Shown: positions 39,351-48,871, counted from the first letter of the stretch. The stretch is DNA of 64,000 bases from an uncultured Roseobacter sp. (GCF_947496515.1 NZ_CANMDB010000001.1:372001-436000); one strand, 5' to 3'. Translations and numbers: made by a program. The notes: generated by a model from the sequence alone, not told the origin.

Positions 39351-40682
39351 ATGCGTTTTCACCTGTTCTTTCGGGCAGCGTCAATCCCGGCCCTGCTGAT
39401 CTGGCTGCTCAGCCTGCCTGTTGCGGCACAAAGTCTGCTGCGCGATGCGGATATCGAATATGGGCTGAAACAACTGGCGACCCCGGTCTTGAATGCCGCG
39501 GGGCTCAGCCCGAGCCGCGTCAAGGTGCTGGTGGTCAACGACAGCGGGCTCAACGCCTTCGTGGTCAGCAATGACGCGATTTTCATCAACTACGGTCTGA
39601 TCAATCGCATGAACAACGCCCCCATGCTGCAGGCGGTGATCGCCCATGAGGCCGCCCATATCGCCAACGGTCATATCACGCGGCGCATGACGAATATGGC
39701 CAGCGCGCGTTCTGCCGCGGGGTTTGGCCTGGCGCTGGCGGCGGTCGCGGCCGCCTCGGGGGCGGGACGGGCTGCGGGCGGCATCGCTCTTGGCACCCAA
39801 AGCTCGGCCCAGGCACGTTTTTTCAAGCACACGAGGGCCGAAGAATCCTCCGCCGACCAATCCGCCATCCGCTTCATGAAGTCGAGCGGTGTAAACCCGC
39901 AGGGTATGGCCGATGTGCTGGCGCTCTTTCGGGGGCAAGAGGTGCTGGCGGAGCGGCGGCAGGACAGCTATCTGCGCAGCCATCCGCTGACGCGCGACCG
40001 GTTGCGCGCGGTAGAAGGCTATGTTGCCGCCTATGGTACGGATGTACCCGCCGATGCCACGGCGGCCTATTGGTTCGAACGGGTGCAGGGCAAGCTGAGC
40101 GCCTATACCCGCAGCCCCAAGTGGACCCTCGGCAGGTTGAAAGACAGCCCCTACCAGGACGTGCGGCTGCTGCGCGAGGCCATCGCCGAGCATCGTCAGT
40201 CGCGCACCAAACGCGCGCTTGATGCCATCGACAGGGCCATCGCCGGCCGCCCGAATGATCCCTTTCTGCACGACCAGCGCGGGCAAATCCTGCTAGAAAC
40301 CCGGAACTTTCAGGCCGCCGCTGCCGCCTATGGGCGGGCGGTCAAACTGGCGCCCAATGACGCGCTGGTACTGTCGGGCTACGGCGGTGCGCTGCTGGCC
40401 GTGGGCGAGATCAGCCGGGCGCGGCAAGTGCTGGAAAAAGCGCGGGGGATCGATTTTCGCGATGGCTCCATGCTGCGGGATCTGTCGGTGGCTTATGCAA
40501 AGTCCGGTCAGACGGGCATGGCGGCCCTGATTACAGCGGAACGCTACGCGCTCCGGGGTCGGCTGGAGGACGCCGGCATTCACGCAAAACGCGCGGTGGG
40601 TCTGCTTGCTGCCGGCACCGCCCCTTGGCAACGCGCGCAGGATGTGTTGATTGCATCCGAACGCGCCGAAAAACGGAGATAA
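39351..40682 (+). CDS. M48 family zinc metalloprotease with repeat-rich C-terminus (BepA-like)
   Basis: 443 residues from the ATG at 39351 (MRFHLFFRAASIP). Signal sequence ending PVAAQ. HEAAHIANGH at 99-108 is the HExxH zinc motif; the third ligand is in RAEESSADQSAIRF. The C-terminal half has TPR-like helices (RALDAIDRAIAGRPNDP, AAAYGRAVKLAPND). Periplasmic quality control of outer-membrane proteins is the likely role by analogy with BepA. The longer 39315 start overlaps the divergent aminotransferase gene. Three bases separate it from the next gene. Confidence 0.9.
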   Translation: MRFHLFFRAASIPALLIWLLSLPVAAQSLLRDADIEYGLKQLATPVLNAAGLSPSRVKVLVVNDSGLNAFVVSNDAIFINYGLINRMNNAPMLQAVIAHEAAHIANGHITRRMTNMASARSAAGFGLALAAVAAASGAGRAAGGIALGTQSSAQARFFKHTRAEESSADQSAIRFMKSSGVNPQGMADVLALFRGQEVLAERRQDSYLRSHPLTRDRLRAVEGYVAAYGTDVPADATAAYWFERVQGKLSAYTRSPKWTLGRLKDSPYQDVRLLREAIAEHRQSRTKRALDAIDRAIAGRPNDPFLHDQRGQILLETRNFQAAAAAYGRAVKLAPNDALVLSGYGGALLAVGEISRARQVLEKARGIDFRDGSMLRDLSVAYAKSGQTGMAALITAERYALRGRLEDAGIHAKRAVGLLAAGTAPWQRAQDVLIASERAEKRR

Positions 40683-40685
40683 CAC

Positions 40686-41438
40686 ATGATGAAACGCCTG
40701 GCCCTACCGGCTGCGCTCGCCCTCGGCTGCCTCACCGTCCCCGCCGCGGCCCTGGATCTCGAAAGCATGAGCGACGCAGAACGCGCGGCCTTTGGTGACG
40801 CCGTTCGCAGCTACCTGATGGAGAATCCACAGGTGATCATGGAAGCGGTTCAGGCGCTCGAAGATCAACAGGCCCAGGCGCAGGCCCAGGCAGACGTCAG
40901 CCTGGTTCAGGATCACGCCGAGGCTCTTTTCAACGACGGCTTTTCTTACGTGGGTGGCAACCCCGATGGCGACATCACGCTGGTGGAGTTCATGGACTAC
41001 CGCTGCGGCTTTTGCAAACGCGCCTTCGGCGAGGTGGAGAAGCTGCTGGAGACAGACGGCAACATTCGCTTTGTGGTCAAGGAGTTCCCGATACTGGGCG
41101 AGCAATCTGTGCTGGCCTCGCGTTTTGCCATCGCGACACGGCAGATCGAAGGCGATGACGCCTACAAGTCCGTGCATGATGCGTTGATGGCGCTGAACGG
41201 CGACATCACCATGCCCGTGTTGCGCCGGTTGGCGGGCACCTATTCGCTGGATACGGACGCCATCGAGGCGCGGATGGACGCGCGGGAAGTGACCGAAGAG
41301 ATCGCCGCCACCCGCGCGCTGGCACAGAACCTGCGCATCACCGGAACCCCGACCTTCGTGATGCAGGACGAGATGCTTCGCGGCTATCTGCCTTATGATC
41401 AGATGCGCGCCCTGCTGGAGGAAAAGCGCGACTTGTGA
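40686..41438 (+). CDS. DsbA-family thiol oxidoreductase
   Basis: 250 residues, periplasmic: signal MMKRLALPAALALGCLTVPAAA, a helical segment with Gln/Ala repeats (about 55-72) and a thioredoxin fold with the redox pair CGFC at 107-110 and cis-proline in ITGTPTF. It resembles the Com1/DsbA-like subgroup with an N-terminal dimerising helix. Starts 3 bases after the M48 protease gene, so the pair may act together in envelope protein folding and clearance. A palindrome lies 10 bases past its stop. Confidence 0.9.
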   Translation: MMKRLALPAALALGCLTVPAAALDLESMSDAERAAFGDAVRSYLMENPQVIMEAVQALEDQQAQAQAQADVSLVQDHAEALFNDGFSYVGGNPDGDITLVEFMDYRCGFCKRAFGEVEKLLETDGNIRFVVKEFPILGEQSVLASRFAIATRQIEGDDAYKSVHDALMALNGDITMPVLRRLAGTYSLDTDAIEARMDAREVTEEIAATRALAQNLRITGTPTFVMQDEMLRGYLPYDQMRALLEEKRDL

Positions 41439-41448
41439 CGCGGCGGTG

Positions 41449-41470
41449 GAAAGGCCTTCGAAGGCCTTTC
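41449..41470. terminator. 22-bp perfect palindrome after dsbA-like gene
   Basis: Half-site GAAAGGCCTTC followed by its exact complement (centre TTCGAA), beginning 11 bases past the stop. Strong RNA stem with a four-base loop; no clear U-tract. Confidence 0.5.
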
Positions 41471-42751
41471 GCCCGTGGTCTCTGTCGTGCCAGAATAGGC
41501 GCATGTCTTTTGTCCTTGAGGCCGGTCATTCTGCAGTCGGTGACAGCCTTGGTTGCGGAGTTGCCATTGCCGCAGGGGTCGTTGCTGGTCTTCGCGAAAA
41601 GAGAGCCTTGCATCGACTTCTGGCGATGCGCGACGGATCGCGCTGCGCTGACGTTTGATCTTGCGGTGAAAGATCTGGTCGCGACTGCTGTGTATTAGCT
41701 CATGATCTTTTTTCCCAAACTGACGACGTTCTGAGCCATTGGCGCCGATCCGGTGGGCTGTTTCATACCCGTCTTGTGAGAGCTTTGGTATCGCGTCTCC
41801 TGGCCCGGCACGGTTTTGTTGCGCACACCTGATGACGGTGGTGCTTCCTTTTTCCTTTGGGCGGAGCTGCCCTGTAAGAGCTATGCCAAGCGCGATATAG
41901 CGGTCCATGGCGGCACTGCGAGTTTGGATGTCTGCGATTTGCCTATCGGCATTCTTGGCCACGAAGCTTTGGCTCAGCAATGTCACGCAGCGCCTCTGTT
42001 ATCGCGCAGAGATATGAAAAACATGGTTCCCCGAGGTTTCACATCTACGCGGCTTTGGCGGTGGTATCCGCCGCACCGTTCCCGAAAATCCGGCCAAGAT
42101 CTGGCGGTGCGTTTGTTGCTTCGGTCCGGGCGATGATGGGCCTGCGTGGCGGAATGGGACCAAGGCTATCCTCTTTTGACACTCGCATCATGACACCTGC
42201 AGCTATCAAGGACGCCGCCTACGGTTACTGACGCCATGTCTTGAGCGGATGAGACTTCATCGGACAAATCGGGTAACATCGGTGCCTTCGTTGCCTGGCT
42301 GGCAATTACAGAGATGGTCCAACATAGCCGGTGATGACCTCAGTCGCCCCAAACTCCGATGTTTCCATGCCGATATTTATGTGTATCTAAAATCCTACTC
42401 GAGGGGTCGGCCCGACCACCGCCCGGCAGCGCCTCGGTATCTCGCCATGACAGGGGGCCAATAGCTTCGTCTCGCTCAAAAAGGAAACGTCACGTTCAGC
42501 GCTCGATGAAGACGACCCGGTGTGCGGCAATGGCGTAGGCACAAGTCAGTCTGACAAGCCCTAAGGGATTTCTTACCAACGCGGGCGTCTTCGAGAGCTG
42601 CATCCCCGACCTGCCCCCGGTTTTGGTGTAGCAGCGAGGCCCTAGCGTCATGAGCTGATCATGAAGAAGGAACCTCGGAGCGAAAATAAGATCCAATACA
42701 GACATCAGAATGTGCAGCGTGCCGCCGTCCGGCGACCCGGACCTGGCAGGA
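41471..42751. other. 1.3-kb stretch without an intact gene
   Basis: Neither strand has an open frame that I can match to a family; the longest (41399-41986, minus) overlaps the dsbA end and the palindrome and has a non-protein-like composition. Local GC falls in places (for example 41690-41720 and 42360-42400), unlike neighbouring genes. It is probably decayed genes or an old insertion. No tRNA or obvious non-coding RNA was recognised. Confidence 0.45.
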
Positions 42752-44731
42752 TCAGGCCAGCCGTCTTTTGACGCCCGTGGTACCGCCCAGAAGTTCGTCG
42801 ATCTGTGATTGTGCGACCGGCCGCGAATACAGAAAACCCTGCGCGAATTTTATGCCGAGCTCCTCAGCGACCCGGGCTTGCGGATCGCTTTCGATCCCTT
42901 CAACACAGACATCGGCACCAAGCGCATTTGCCAAAACACTCATCATCTTGATCATGGAGCGCTTGCGCCCGTCAGTCTCAATGCCGTCCACAAAGGTCTT
43001 GTCGATCTTGATCAGGTCGAAAGACAGCTGGTTGAGGTATTCCAGCGAAGAGTACCCTGTCCCGAAGTCATCCAGCGCGATCTGGATCCCCATCGCGCGG
43101 ATCGTGGCGATCTGGCGGGCCGCTGTCTCAAAATTACCGATGACAGAGCTTTCAACGATCTCGATCTTGAGCAGTTCGGGCCGGATTTTCCGCTGCTTGA
43201 GCGCCTTTTCGAGACGCAGAGGCAGGTCCGTTTGCAGGATTTGTTGCGGCTCAAGGTTCACGGTCAGGAACAATCCGTCGTAAGGTGCTGCTCGGGTCGA
43301 CCACTCGCCCAGCAGATCCAGCGCACGGTCCAGCATCCGCACACTGATTTGATCCATGACACTCAACCGTTCGGCCACGGAAATGAAGTCACCGGGCATG
43401 ATGATACCTTGATCGGGGTGCTCCAGCCGGCAGAGTGTCTCAAACCCGCGAATGGTCGCCGCGCTGATATCGACGATCGGCTGGAAATGCGGAACGAACC
43501 AGTCCCGCTCCAACGCCATGCGGACCAGCTGCTCCATATTGGCATGGCTGCGTGCCGCGTCGATCTGATCGGCTGACAGCATGTTGGAGCGCACCCGCCG
43601 CAGCCGCGCCGCGCGATAGGACGTCCAGGCGTCGCGCATCACATCCGCAGCCGTATGGCCGGTCTTGCCGATGGGCATCGTCGCACCGATGGTGATGTCC
43701 AGCCAGACCCGTTGCCGCTTGGTCAGAACAGGTTTTTCGAACGCGCTCAGAAGGGGTGAGATGACGATCTCTTCCAGATCGCCGAAGAGCACCTCCCGTG
43801 GCACGACGGCAGCGTAGAAATCCCCCGAAAGATGCGCCAGATCCGCACCGAACGGCAGGCGTGACGACAATCGCTGCGCAATCGCACGCCGCAGCGATGA
43901 CAGCTCCTCGCTGTCGACTTCATCGTTGACGGCATCAATGCGCGGCACGGCGATAACGAAGGCATAAAAGCTGAGGCCCGCCGTGATCATATCATCCAGC
44001 GCGGCCATCAGCGCCAGTTCGTTGGGCAGGCCCGTCAGGCTGTCGATGGAGCGCATCCGATGCACATCGGTCTGCGTTCCGGCCATAAATGTGGCGCGGC
44101 CGTTTTCGCCCCGATGGCAGCGCCCGCGGCACCACATCCACCGGTAGGTCCCGTCCGAGTGACGGATCCGGTAGTCTTCGCGCAAATGTGGTTTCACGCC
44201 CTGCAAATGTTCGCGCAGCGCTGCACGCAGCCGCTCCTCATCGTCGGGGTGAACGCGCGTCAGCCAGTCTTCGATACTGGTCAGCTCCTCCGCATCAAGC
44301 CCGACGAGTTCCGCCCATCTTTTCGAATATTCGACTGTGTTGTTGTCGAGATTCCAGAACCAGACGCCGTCGTTTGAGCCTTGCACCACAAGATCCAGCT
44401 TAAGCGTGCGTTCCTGCACCTTGCTTTCGAGATCCCCCGCCAGTTCGGACAGCGACCCGATATTGCGCCGGACGTTCTCCAACAGCGAGTTGATGAGAAC
44501 TGTCAGCTTCTGAACCTGGAGGTTCTCCTCATCAGCGTCGACGGCAATTCGAATGTCGTAGTTGTCTGCGACGATCATACAAAGCTGGTCGGCAATCGCC
44601 TCCACCATCCGGTCCGTGCTGGATTTGGCGACAGCGCTGTCCTCTACCCGGACCGGCGCCGGGATGTCCGGGACCGGTGCAGGCATCGTCACGTCGTTGG
44701 CGCTAATTGCCTTTTGTGCTTTTTTCGGCAT
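42752..44731 (-). CDS. PAS-GGDEF(degenerate)-EAL c-di-GMP phosphodiesterase
   Basis: 659 residues from the ATG at 44731; a GTG at 44746 overlapping the previous stop (GTGA) is an alternative. N-terminal helical region (about 30-110), PAS (about 112-225), GGDEF where the signature reads LSGDFYAAV in place of GGDEF, then an EAL domain with intact catalytic residues: ETLCRLEH, NLEPQQ, IEIVESS, DDFGTGYSSL, IKIDKTFV, CVEGIES, FAQGF. Predicted to cleave c-di-GMP, with the GGDEF part inactive or GTP-sensing. Coupled to the upstream H-NOX gene, its likely input. Confidence 0.9.
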   Translation of the reverse strand: MPKKAQKAISANDVTMPAPVPDIPAPVRVEDSAVAKSSTDRMVEAIADQLCMIVADNYDIRIAVDADEENLQVQKLTVLINSLLENVRRNIGSLSELAGDLESKVQERTLKLDLVVQGSNDGVWFWNLDNNTVEYSKRWAELVGLDAEELTSIEDWLTRVHPDDEERLRAALREHLQGVKPHLREDYRIRHSDGTYRWMWCRGRCHRGENGRATFMAGTQTDVHRMRSIDSLTGLPNELALMAALDDMITAGLSFYAFVIAVPRIDAVNDEVDSEELSSLRRAIAQRLSSRLPFGADLAHLSGDFYAAVVPREVLFGDLEEIVISPLLSAFEKPVLTKRQRVWLDITIGATMPIGKTGHTAADVMRDAWTSYRAARLRRVRSNMLSADQIDAARSHANMEQLVRMALERDWFVPHFQPIVDISAATIRGFETLCRLEHPDQGIIMPGDFISVAERLSVMDQISVRMLDRALDLLGEWSTRAAPYDGLFLTVNLEPQQILQTDLPLRLEKALKQRKIRPELLKIEIVESSVIGNFETAARQIATIRAMGIQIALDDFGTGYSSLEYLNQLSFDLIKIDKTFVDGIETDGRKRSMIKMMSVLANALGADVCVEGIESDPQARVAEELGIKFAQGFLYSRPVAQSQIDELLGGTTGVKRRLA

Positions 44732-44742
44732 CGCAGTGCGCC

Positions 44743-45363
44743 TCACGCCCGCCGGTCCGAGACAGCGCTCGGATCTTTCGAGGCATACTGTGTCGGAACA
44801 CCGTCAATGGCCGTCCACTTCACACGGATGCGGCAGGCATCGTCGCCCCTGTTGCGACAGGTCAGTTCCTCCAGCACGACCTCATCTCCGAAGCGGTGCG
44901 CGCAAGCCTCCACCAGCTTGATATAGAGGCCGCATAACTGGAGATGCGATCGGTACCGCACGATCAGATGGTGGTCGCTCTGCTCCTCGACGGTGAACTT
45001 GTCTTCCGTCTCGCTGCTGCCCTCGGGCGTGCGGGTGCCGGACGCCATCAAGGCGTGGATCTTTGCCTGCATGCGAACAAGATCTTCGGAGCTCTCTGCC
45101 ATTTCGATAAACTTGGGGAAGACCTGCGCGATCACCTCAAAGAACCGGGCAGAGAACAGCTTGAACAAGGCATCTTCGGACAGGCCCGTGACCTCCAGCG
45201 TTGCCGCGATCAGACGCTGTGTCTCTTCATCCGGGTAGTGGCTGTCGATTCGGTAGACACGATCATTTGGGATCCCGGCCTTCAGAAACGCATCAAGCCG
45301 CAGTTCATCACCACCAGCCTCAAGCAAGCATTCGACGACCACTTTTTCAATGATACCGATCAC
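44743..45363 (-). CDS. Haem NO-binding (H-NOX/HNOB) domain protein
   Basis: 206 residues from the GTG at 45363 (GGGAAG upstream); a further GTG at 45381 is possible. Begins MIGIIEKVVVECLLEAGG, the HNOB start. The proximal haem His is His103 in QAKIHALM, and LFSARFFEVIAQVFPKF matches the family core. The YxSxR haem-propionate motif reads Y137-R-S-H-L141, so the Arg is Leu. The C-terminal CRNRGDDACRIRVKW has a cysteine pair. H-NOX proteins sense NO or O2 and often pair with c-di-GMP enzymes, as here. Haem binding should be tested. Confidence 0.85.
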   Translation of the reverse strand: MIGIIEKVVVECLLEAGGDELRLDAFLKAGIPNDRVYRIDSHYPDEETQRLIAATLEVTGLSEDALFKLFSARFFEVIAQVFPKFIEMAESSEDLVRMQAKIHALMASGTRTPEGSSETEDKFTVEEQSDHHLIVRYRSHLQLCGLYIKLVEACAHRFGDEVVLEELTCRNRGDDACRIRVKWTAIDGVPTQYASKDPSAVSDRRA

Positions 45364-45507
45364 ACGGACTTCCCAAAGCACAGACCGGGAACATGCCGCA
45401 GAAGTCCTAAAATTCGGTTTTCACAAGATCGCATTGCTGGTCCGACCGCATCAGCGATCAGACCCTATCCCCGCTGCGCGTCGGTAGGCACTGCAAACGA
45501 GCGGTGA

Positions 45508-46566
45508 CTAGCGAATGCGCTGTTCCGTCTTGACATCGAACACCATGGCACGGCGGCTTTCAAAGGTTACATCCACCGTCTCGCCTTCGGCGGCGCGGTC
45601 ATCGCCGCGCTCTTCGACGATGATCCGCTCGCCGTTGGGTGTGTCGAGGTGAAGATAGCTGACCCCGCCCAGGGCTTCCGACAGTTCGGCATTCAGCGCA
45701 CCCGTGCCGCGCCGCACCTCCAGGTGCTCCGGCCGCACCCCGAGGGTGACCGCTGTTCCGACCGGTGGCAACGTTACGTCAACGGGCACCGTCCGCCCCA
45801 GACCCGGCACCTCGACACCACCCTCCGCCACGGTGCCGTTGAGAAAGTTCATCGCGGGAGATCCGATGAACCCCGCCACGAACTTGTTGTCTGGATCGCG
45901 GTAGAGTTGCAGCGGCGCGCCGACCTGCTCGATCACACCGGCGCGCAGCACCACAATCTTGTCGGCCAAGGTCATCGCCTCGACCTGATCATGGGTCACG
46001 TAGATCATCGTGGCCCCGATTTCCTTGTGCAGCCGCGCGATCTCCACCCGCATCTCGACGCGCAACTCCGCATCGAGGTTGGAGAGTGGCTCGTCAAAGA
46101 GAAAAACCTCCGGTCCGCGCACGATCGCGCGCCCGATGGCCACGCGCTGACGCTGCCCGCCGGATAGCGCCTTGGGCTTGCGCTTGAGGTAGTCGTCCAG
46201 CTTGAGGATGTCGGAAGCCGCCTTGACCTTCTGCGAAATCTCCCCCTTCGGCACGCCGTTCATCTTGAGCCCGAAGCCCATGTTGTCCTCGACCGTCATA
46301 TGCGGATAGAGCGCGTAGGTCTGGAACACCATGGCGACACCACGCTCCGACGGATCCATCCGGGTCACATCCCGCGTGCCGATGTGCATGGCGCCCTCGG
46401 TCGTCTCCTCCAGCCCCGCGATCATCCGCAGCAGGGTGGATTTGCCGCAACCGGAAGGGCCGACAAAGACGCAGAATTCGCCATCCTCGATGGCCAGGTC
46501 GATGCCGTGGATCACCTGTACGTCTCCGTAGCGCTTGATGGCTCCGTTCAAGGTAACGCCTGTCAT
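45508..46566 (-). CDS. Sugar ABC transporter ATP-binding protein (UgpC/MalK type)
   Basis: 352 residues. Walker A GPSGCGKSTLLRMIAG near residue 38, signature LSGGQRQRVAIGRA, Walker B VFLFDEPLSNLD, switch VTHDQVEAM, then a C-terminal OB/TOBE domain (about 240-350). Probably powers the divergently encoded CUT1 permeases at 48993 and 50351, as the only ATPase of the system in the window. Follows the IclR gene by 4 bases, both minus, so regulator and ATPase are one unit. Confidence 0.92.
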   Translation of the reverse strand: MTGVTLNGAIKRYGDVQVIHGIDLAIEDGEFCVFVGPSGCGKSTLLRMIAGLEETTEGAMHIGTRDVTRMDPSERGVAMVFQTYALYPHMTVEDNMGFGLKMNGVPKGEISQKVKAASDILKLDDYLKRKPKALSGGQRQRVAIGRAIVRGPEVFLFDEPLSNLDAELRVEMRVEIARLHKEIGATMIYVTHDQVEAMTLADKIVVLRAGVIEQVGAPLQLYRDPDNKFVAGFIGSPAMNFLNGTVAEGGVEVPGLGRTVPVDVTLPPVGTAVTLGVRPEHLEVRRGTGALNAELSEALGGVSYLHLDTPNGERIIVEERGDDRAAEGETVDVTFESRRAMVFDVKTEQRIR

Positions 46567-46570
46567 GTTG

Positions 46571-47362
46571 TCATGCCCTCATATGTTGAAAATGCGTATC
46601 GGGGAACCGCCAGGCCTGCGCCTCATCGGCGATGGCCTGCGCCGTGCGGGCGAGCCGGGGGACAAGGTGCTCCAGCTCTTCAAGCGTGGTGCTGCTTAGC
46701 GCGCCGGTCACCGACATCGCGCCCAGAAGCCGCCGCCGCTCGGTCAATATCGGTTGTGCAATGCAAACAATGCCCGGCTCGTGTTCTTCACGGTCAAAGG
46801 CGTAGCCGCGCTTGCGGATCTCTTCGAGCTCGGCACAGAGCGTCTCGGGCGTCGTGTAGGTGTTGTCGGTGAAACGGTGAAACGACTGCTGCGCAAGCGC
46901 CTTGGCCAACTCTGGTTCCGGCAGGAAAGCCAGCATCGCCTTGCCGACACCCGTGCAGTAGGCAGGCCCCACCTTGCCAGCGGCTGAGAACATCTCGACC
47001 GGTTTGGCTGCGTTGCGCTTGTCCACGTAGAGCACCTGGGCATGATCCAGCTGCGCCAGATGCACGGTCTGCCCTGTCTCCGCGCTCAACCGGTCGATGA
47101 AGGGGCGCGCGATGGGCGCGAGTGAGCTTTGGGTCCAGGCGGCGTGGGCCAATCGCAGCAGACGCACGCCCAGTGTATAGGTCTGGTGATGCGGGTCATA
47201 AGCCAGCATGCCCTGGGAGGTCAGGGTCTGCAGAAAGCGGTAAAGCGTGGCTTTGGGGAACTGGCTCTCGGCGAGCAGCGTCGCGAACCGGACGGGCTTG
47301 CCATAGGCGGCCACCTGCTCCAACACATCCAACGCTTTTCCCACCGTGCCGTCGCCGGACAT
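46571..47362 (-). CDS. IclR-family transcriptional regulator
   Basis: 263 residues from the ATG at 47362, preceded by GGAGGA at good spacing; the longer open frame is rejected. N-terminal winged helix (GKALDVLEQVAAYGKPVRFATL, FPKATLYRFLQTL), then the IclR effector domain (AGKVGPAYCTGVGKAMLAFLP and GIVCIAQPIL). Divergent from the binding-protein gene, so it likely controls the galactoside island; the effector could be galactose, galactonate or KDGal. A GTTCCA-N5-TGAAAC site upstream fits this class. Confidence 0.92.
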   Translation of the reverse strand: MSGDGTVGKALDVLEQVAAYGKPVRFATLLAESQFPKATLYRFLQTLTSQGMLAYDPHHQTYTLGVRLLRLAHAAWTQSSLAPIARPFIDRLSAETGQTVHLAQLDHAQVLYVDKRNAAKPVEMFSAAGKVGPAYCTGVGKAMLAFLPEPELAKALAQQSFHRFTDNTYTTPETLCAELEEIRKRGYAFDREEHEPGIVCIAQPILTERRRLLGAMSVTGALSSTTLEELEHLVPRLARTAQAIADEAQAWRFPDTHFQHMRA

Positions 47363-47414
47363 GGCTATCTCCTCCCTCATGGCGCCGACGCGCTCGCGCC
47401 CCCGACACCCCGTC

Positions 47415-47437
47415 ATACTCGGGCCTGACCCGAGTAT
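47415..47437. repeat. REP-like palindromic element
   Basis: ATACTCGGG (47415-47423), a 5-base loop and CCCGAGTAT (47429-47437) form a perfect 9-base stem. Sequences of this type (ACTCGGG...CCCGAGTAT) recur in alphaproteobacterial genomes as extragenic palindromes, from memory. Lies between the IclR gene and the binding-protein gene. Confidence 0.45.
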
Positions 47438-47487
47438 CTTCCGCCTCTCCCCTGGCGTATTGCTCAGCCCTTGGCGAAGAACACTGT

Positions 47488-47518
47488 TGACAGGGTAAGC
47501 AGATTGCGCTGTAGTTTT
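47488..47518 (+). promoter_or_regulatory. Candidate promoter of the galactoside operon
   Basis: TTGACA at 47488-47493 is a perfect -35 box; the best -10 (TAGTTT at 47513-47518) is weak at 19-base spacing, and TATATA follows at 47523. About 90 bases upstream of the binding-protein start. Low certainty for the -10. Confidence 0.35.
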
Positions 47519-47535
47519 CAATATATAAAACCGGG

Positions 47536-47552
47536 TTCCACATAATGAAACT
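47536..47552. promoter_or_regulatory. Candidate IclR-type operator
   Basis: GTTCCA, five bases, TGAAAC: an inverted repeat with one mismatch, of the GTTYCA/TGRAAC form bound by several IclR regulators. It lies between the candidate promoter and the binding-protein start, consistent with repression. Confidence 0.35.
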
Positions 47553-47606
47553 TCATGTGAGCCACCCGGCTGATGCGACTCGCACACGTACCTGAGGGAG
47601 GACACC

Positions 47607-48863
47607 ATGCGTTTCACCACCAAGACAATGCTCATGGCATTGGCGGGATCGACCCTGCTTGCCGGCACCGCAACGGCGGAGCTGACAGGCGATCTGAAGA
47701 TCTTTCTGGACACATCGAACCCCGCGCCGCGGGCGACGATGGAACAGATGATCAGCGATTTCCAAGGGCTGCACCCGGATCTGAACATCGAGACAACGAT
47801 CATCGACCGTGATGCCTACAAGACGCAGATCCGGAACTTCCTGACGGCAGATGCACCGGATGTGGCAACCTGGTATGCTGCGAACCGCATGACCCCCTTT
47901 GTCGAGGCCGGTCTGTTCGAGGACGTCTCTGATTTGTGGGAAGAGCCCGAAATCGCCGAGGCGCTTGCCTCCACCAAGGGGGCGATGACCATCGACGACA
48001 AGCAGTGGGGCGTACCCTATACCTACTACCAGTGGGGAATCTACTACCGCAAAGACATCTACGACGAATTGGGGCTGAGCGAGCCCGCGAACTTCGAAGA
48101 GATGAAGTCGAACTGTCAGGCTGTGATCGACTCCGGCCGCAAGTGCTATACCATCGGCACAAAGTTCCTGTGGACGGCTGGCGGCTGGTTCGACTACCTG
48201 AATATGCGGACCCACGGCTTTGATTTCCATATGGATTTGGCGCAGGGCAACGTGAAGTGGACCGACGACCGGGTGCGCGAGACCTTTGCCAACTGGCGTG
48301 AGCTGATCGACATGGGCGCCTTTGTCGAAAACCACCAGAACTACAGCTGGCAGGAATCCCTGCCCTTCCTTGTCAACGGCGAGGCGGCGTCGATCCTCAA
48401 AGGCAACTTCGCCGTGGCACCGCTGCGCGAGGCTGGTTTGGACGACGACAAGCTCGACTTCTACCAGTTCCCCACGATCACCGACGGGATCGCACTGGCC
48501 GAGGATGCGCCGACCGATACGTTCCACATTCCGGCCAAGGCTCAGAACAAGGAAGCGGCCCGCGAATTCCTGCGCTATCTGGTGTCGGCCAATGTTCAGA
48601 CCGAGATCAACAACGGCGAAAATCTCGGGCAGTTGCCGGTGAACTCCAAGGCATCCGTGGATGACGACAAGTTCCTGAACGAAGGGTTCACCATGCTGTC
48701 GGAGAACAGCCCCGGTGGTGTGGCGCAGTTTTTCGACCGCGACTTCCCGGCGGAAATGGCCAATGAAGCGATGCAGGGTCTGCAGGAATTCATGGTATTT
48801 CCGGACAACCTCGACGATATCCTGAACCGCCTGGATAAGGTGCAGGAGCGCGTCTACCAATAA
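47607..48863 (+). CDS. Sugar ABC transporter substrate-binding protein (CUT1)
   Basis: Periplasmic family 1 solute-binding protein, 418 residues, signal peptide ending GTATA. The body shows the LNIETTIIDRDAYKTQIRN and PDVATWYAANR patterns and a tryptophan/tyrosine-rich cleft (YTYYQWGIYYRKD). Ligand unknown; the gene content around points to a galactoside. A strong hairpin follows its stop, then permease genes. Confidence 0.92.
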   Translation: MRFTTKTMLMALAGSTLLAGTATAELTGDLKIFLDTSNPAPRATMEQMISDFQGLHPDLNIETTIIDRDAYKTQIRNFLTADAPDVATWYAANRMTPFVEAGLFEDVSDLWEEPEIAEALASTKGAMTIDDKQWGVPYTYYQWGIYYRKDIYDELGLSEPANFEEMKSNCQAVIDSGRKCYTIGTKFLWTAGGWFDYLNMRTHGFDFHMDLAQGNVKWTDDRVRETFANWRELIDMGAFVENHQNYSWQESLPFLVNGEAASILKGNFAVAPLREAGLDDDKLDFYQFPTITDGIALAEDAPTDTFHIPAKAQNKEAAREFLRYLVSANVQTEINNGENLGQLPVNSKASVDDDKFLNEGFTMLSENSPGGVAQFFDRDFPAEMANEAMQGLQEFMVFPDNLDDILNRLDKVQERVYQ

Positions 48864-48871
48864 ACAATCGG

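Noticed and set aside
41399-41986. 195-residue minus-strand open frame
   Set aside because: Runs through the dsbA 3' end and the 22-bp palindrome; no family pattern and Arg/Gln-rich composition.
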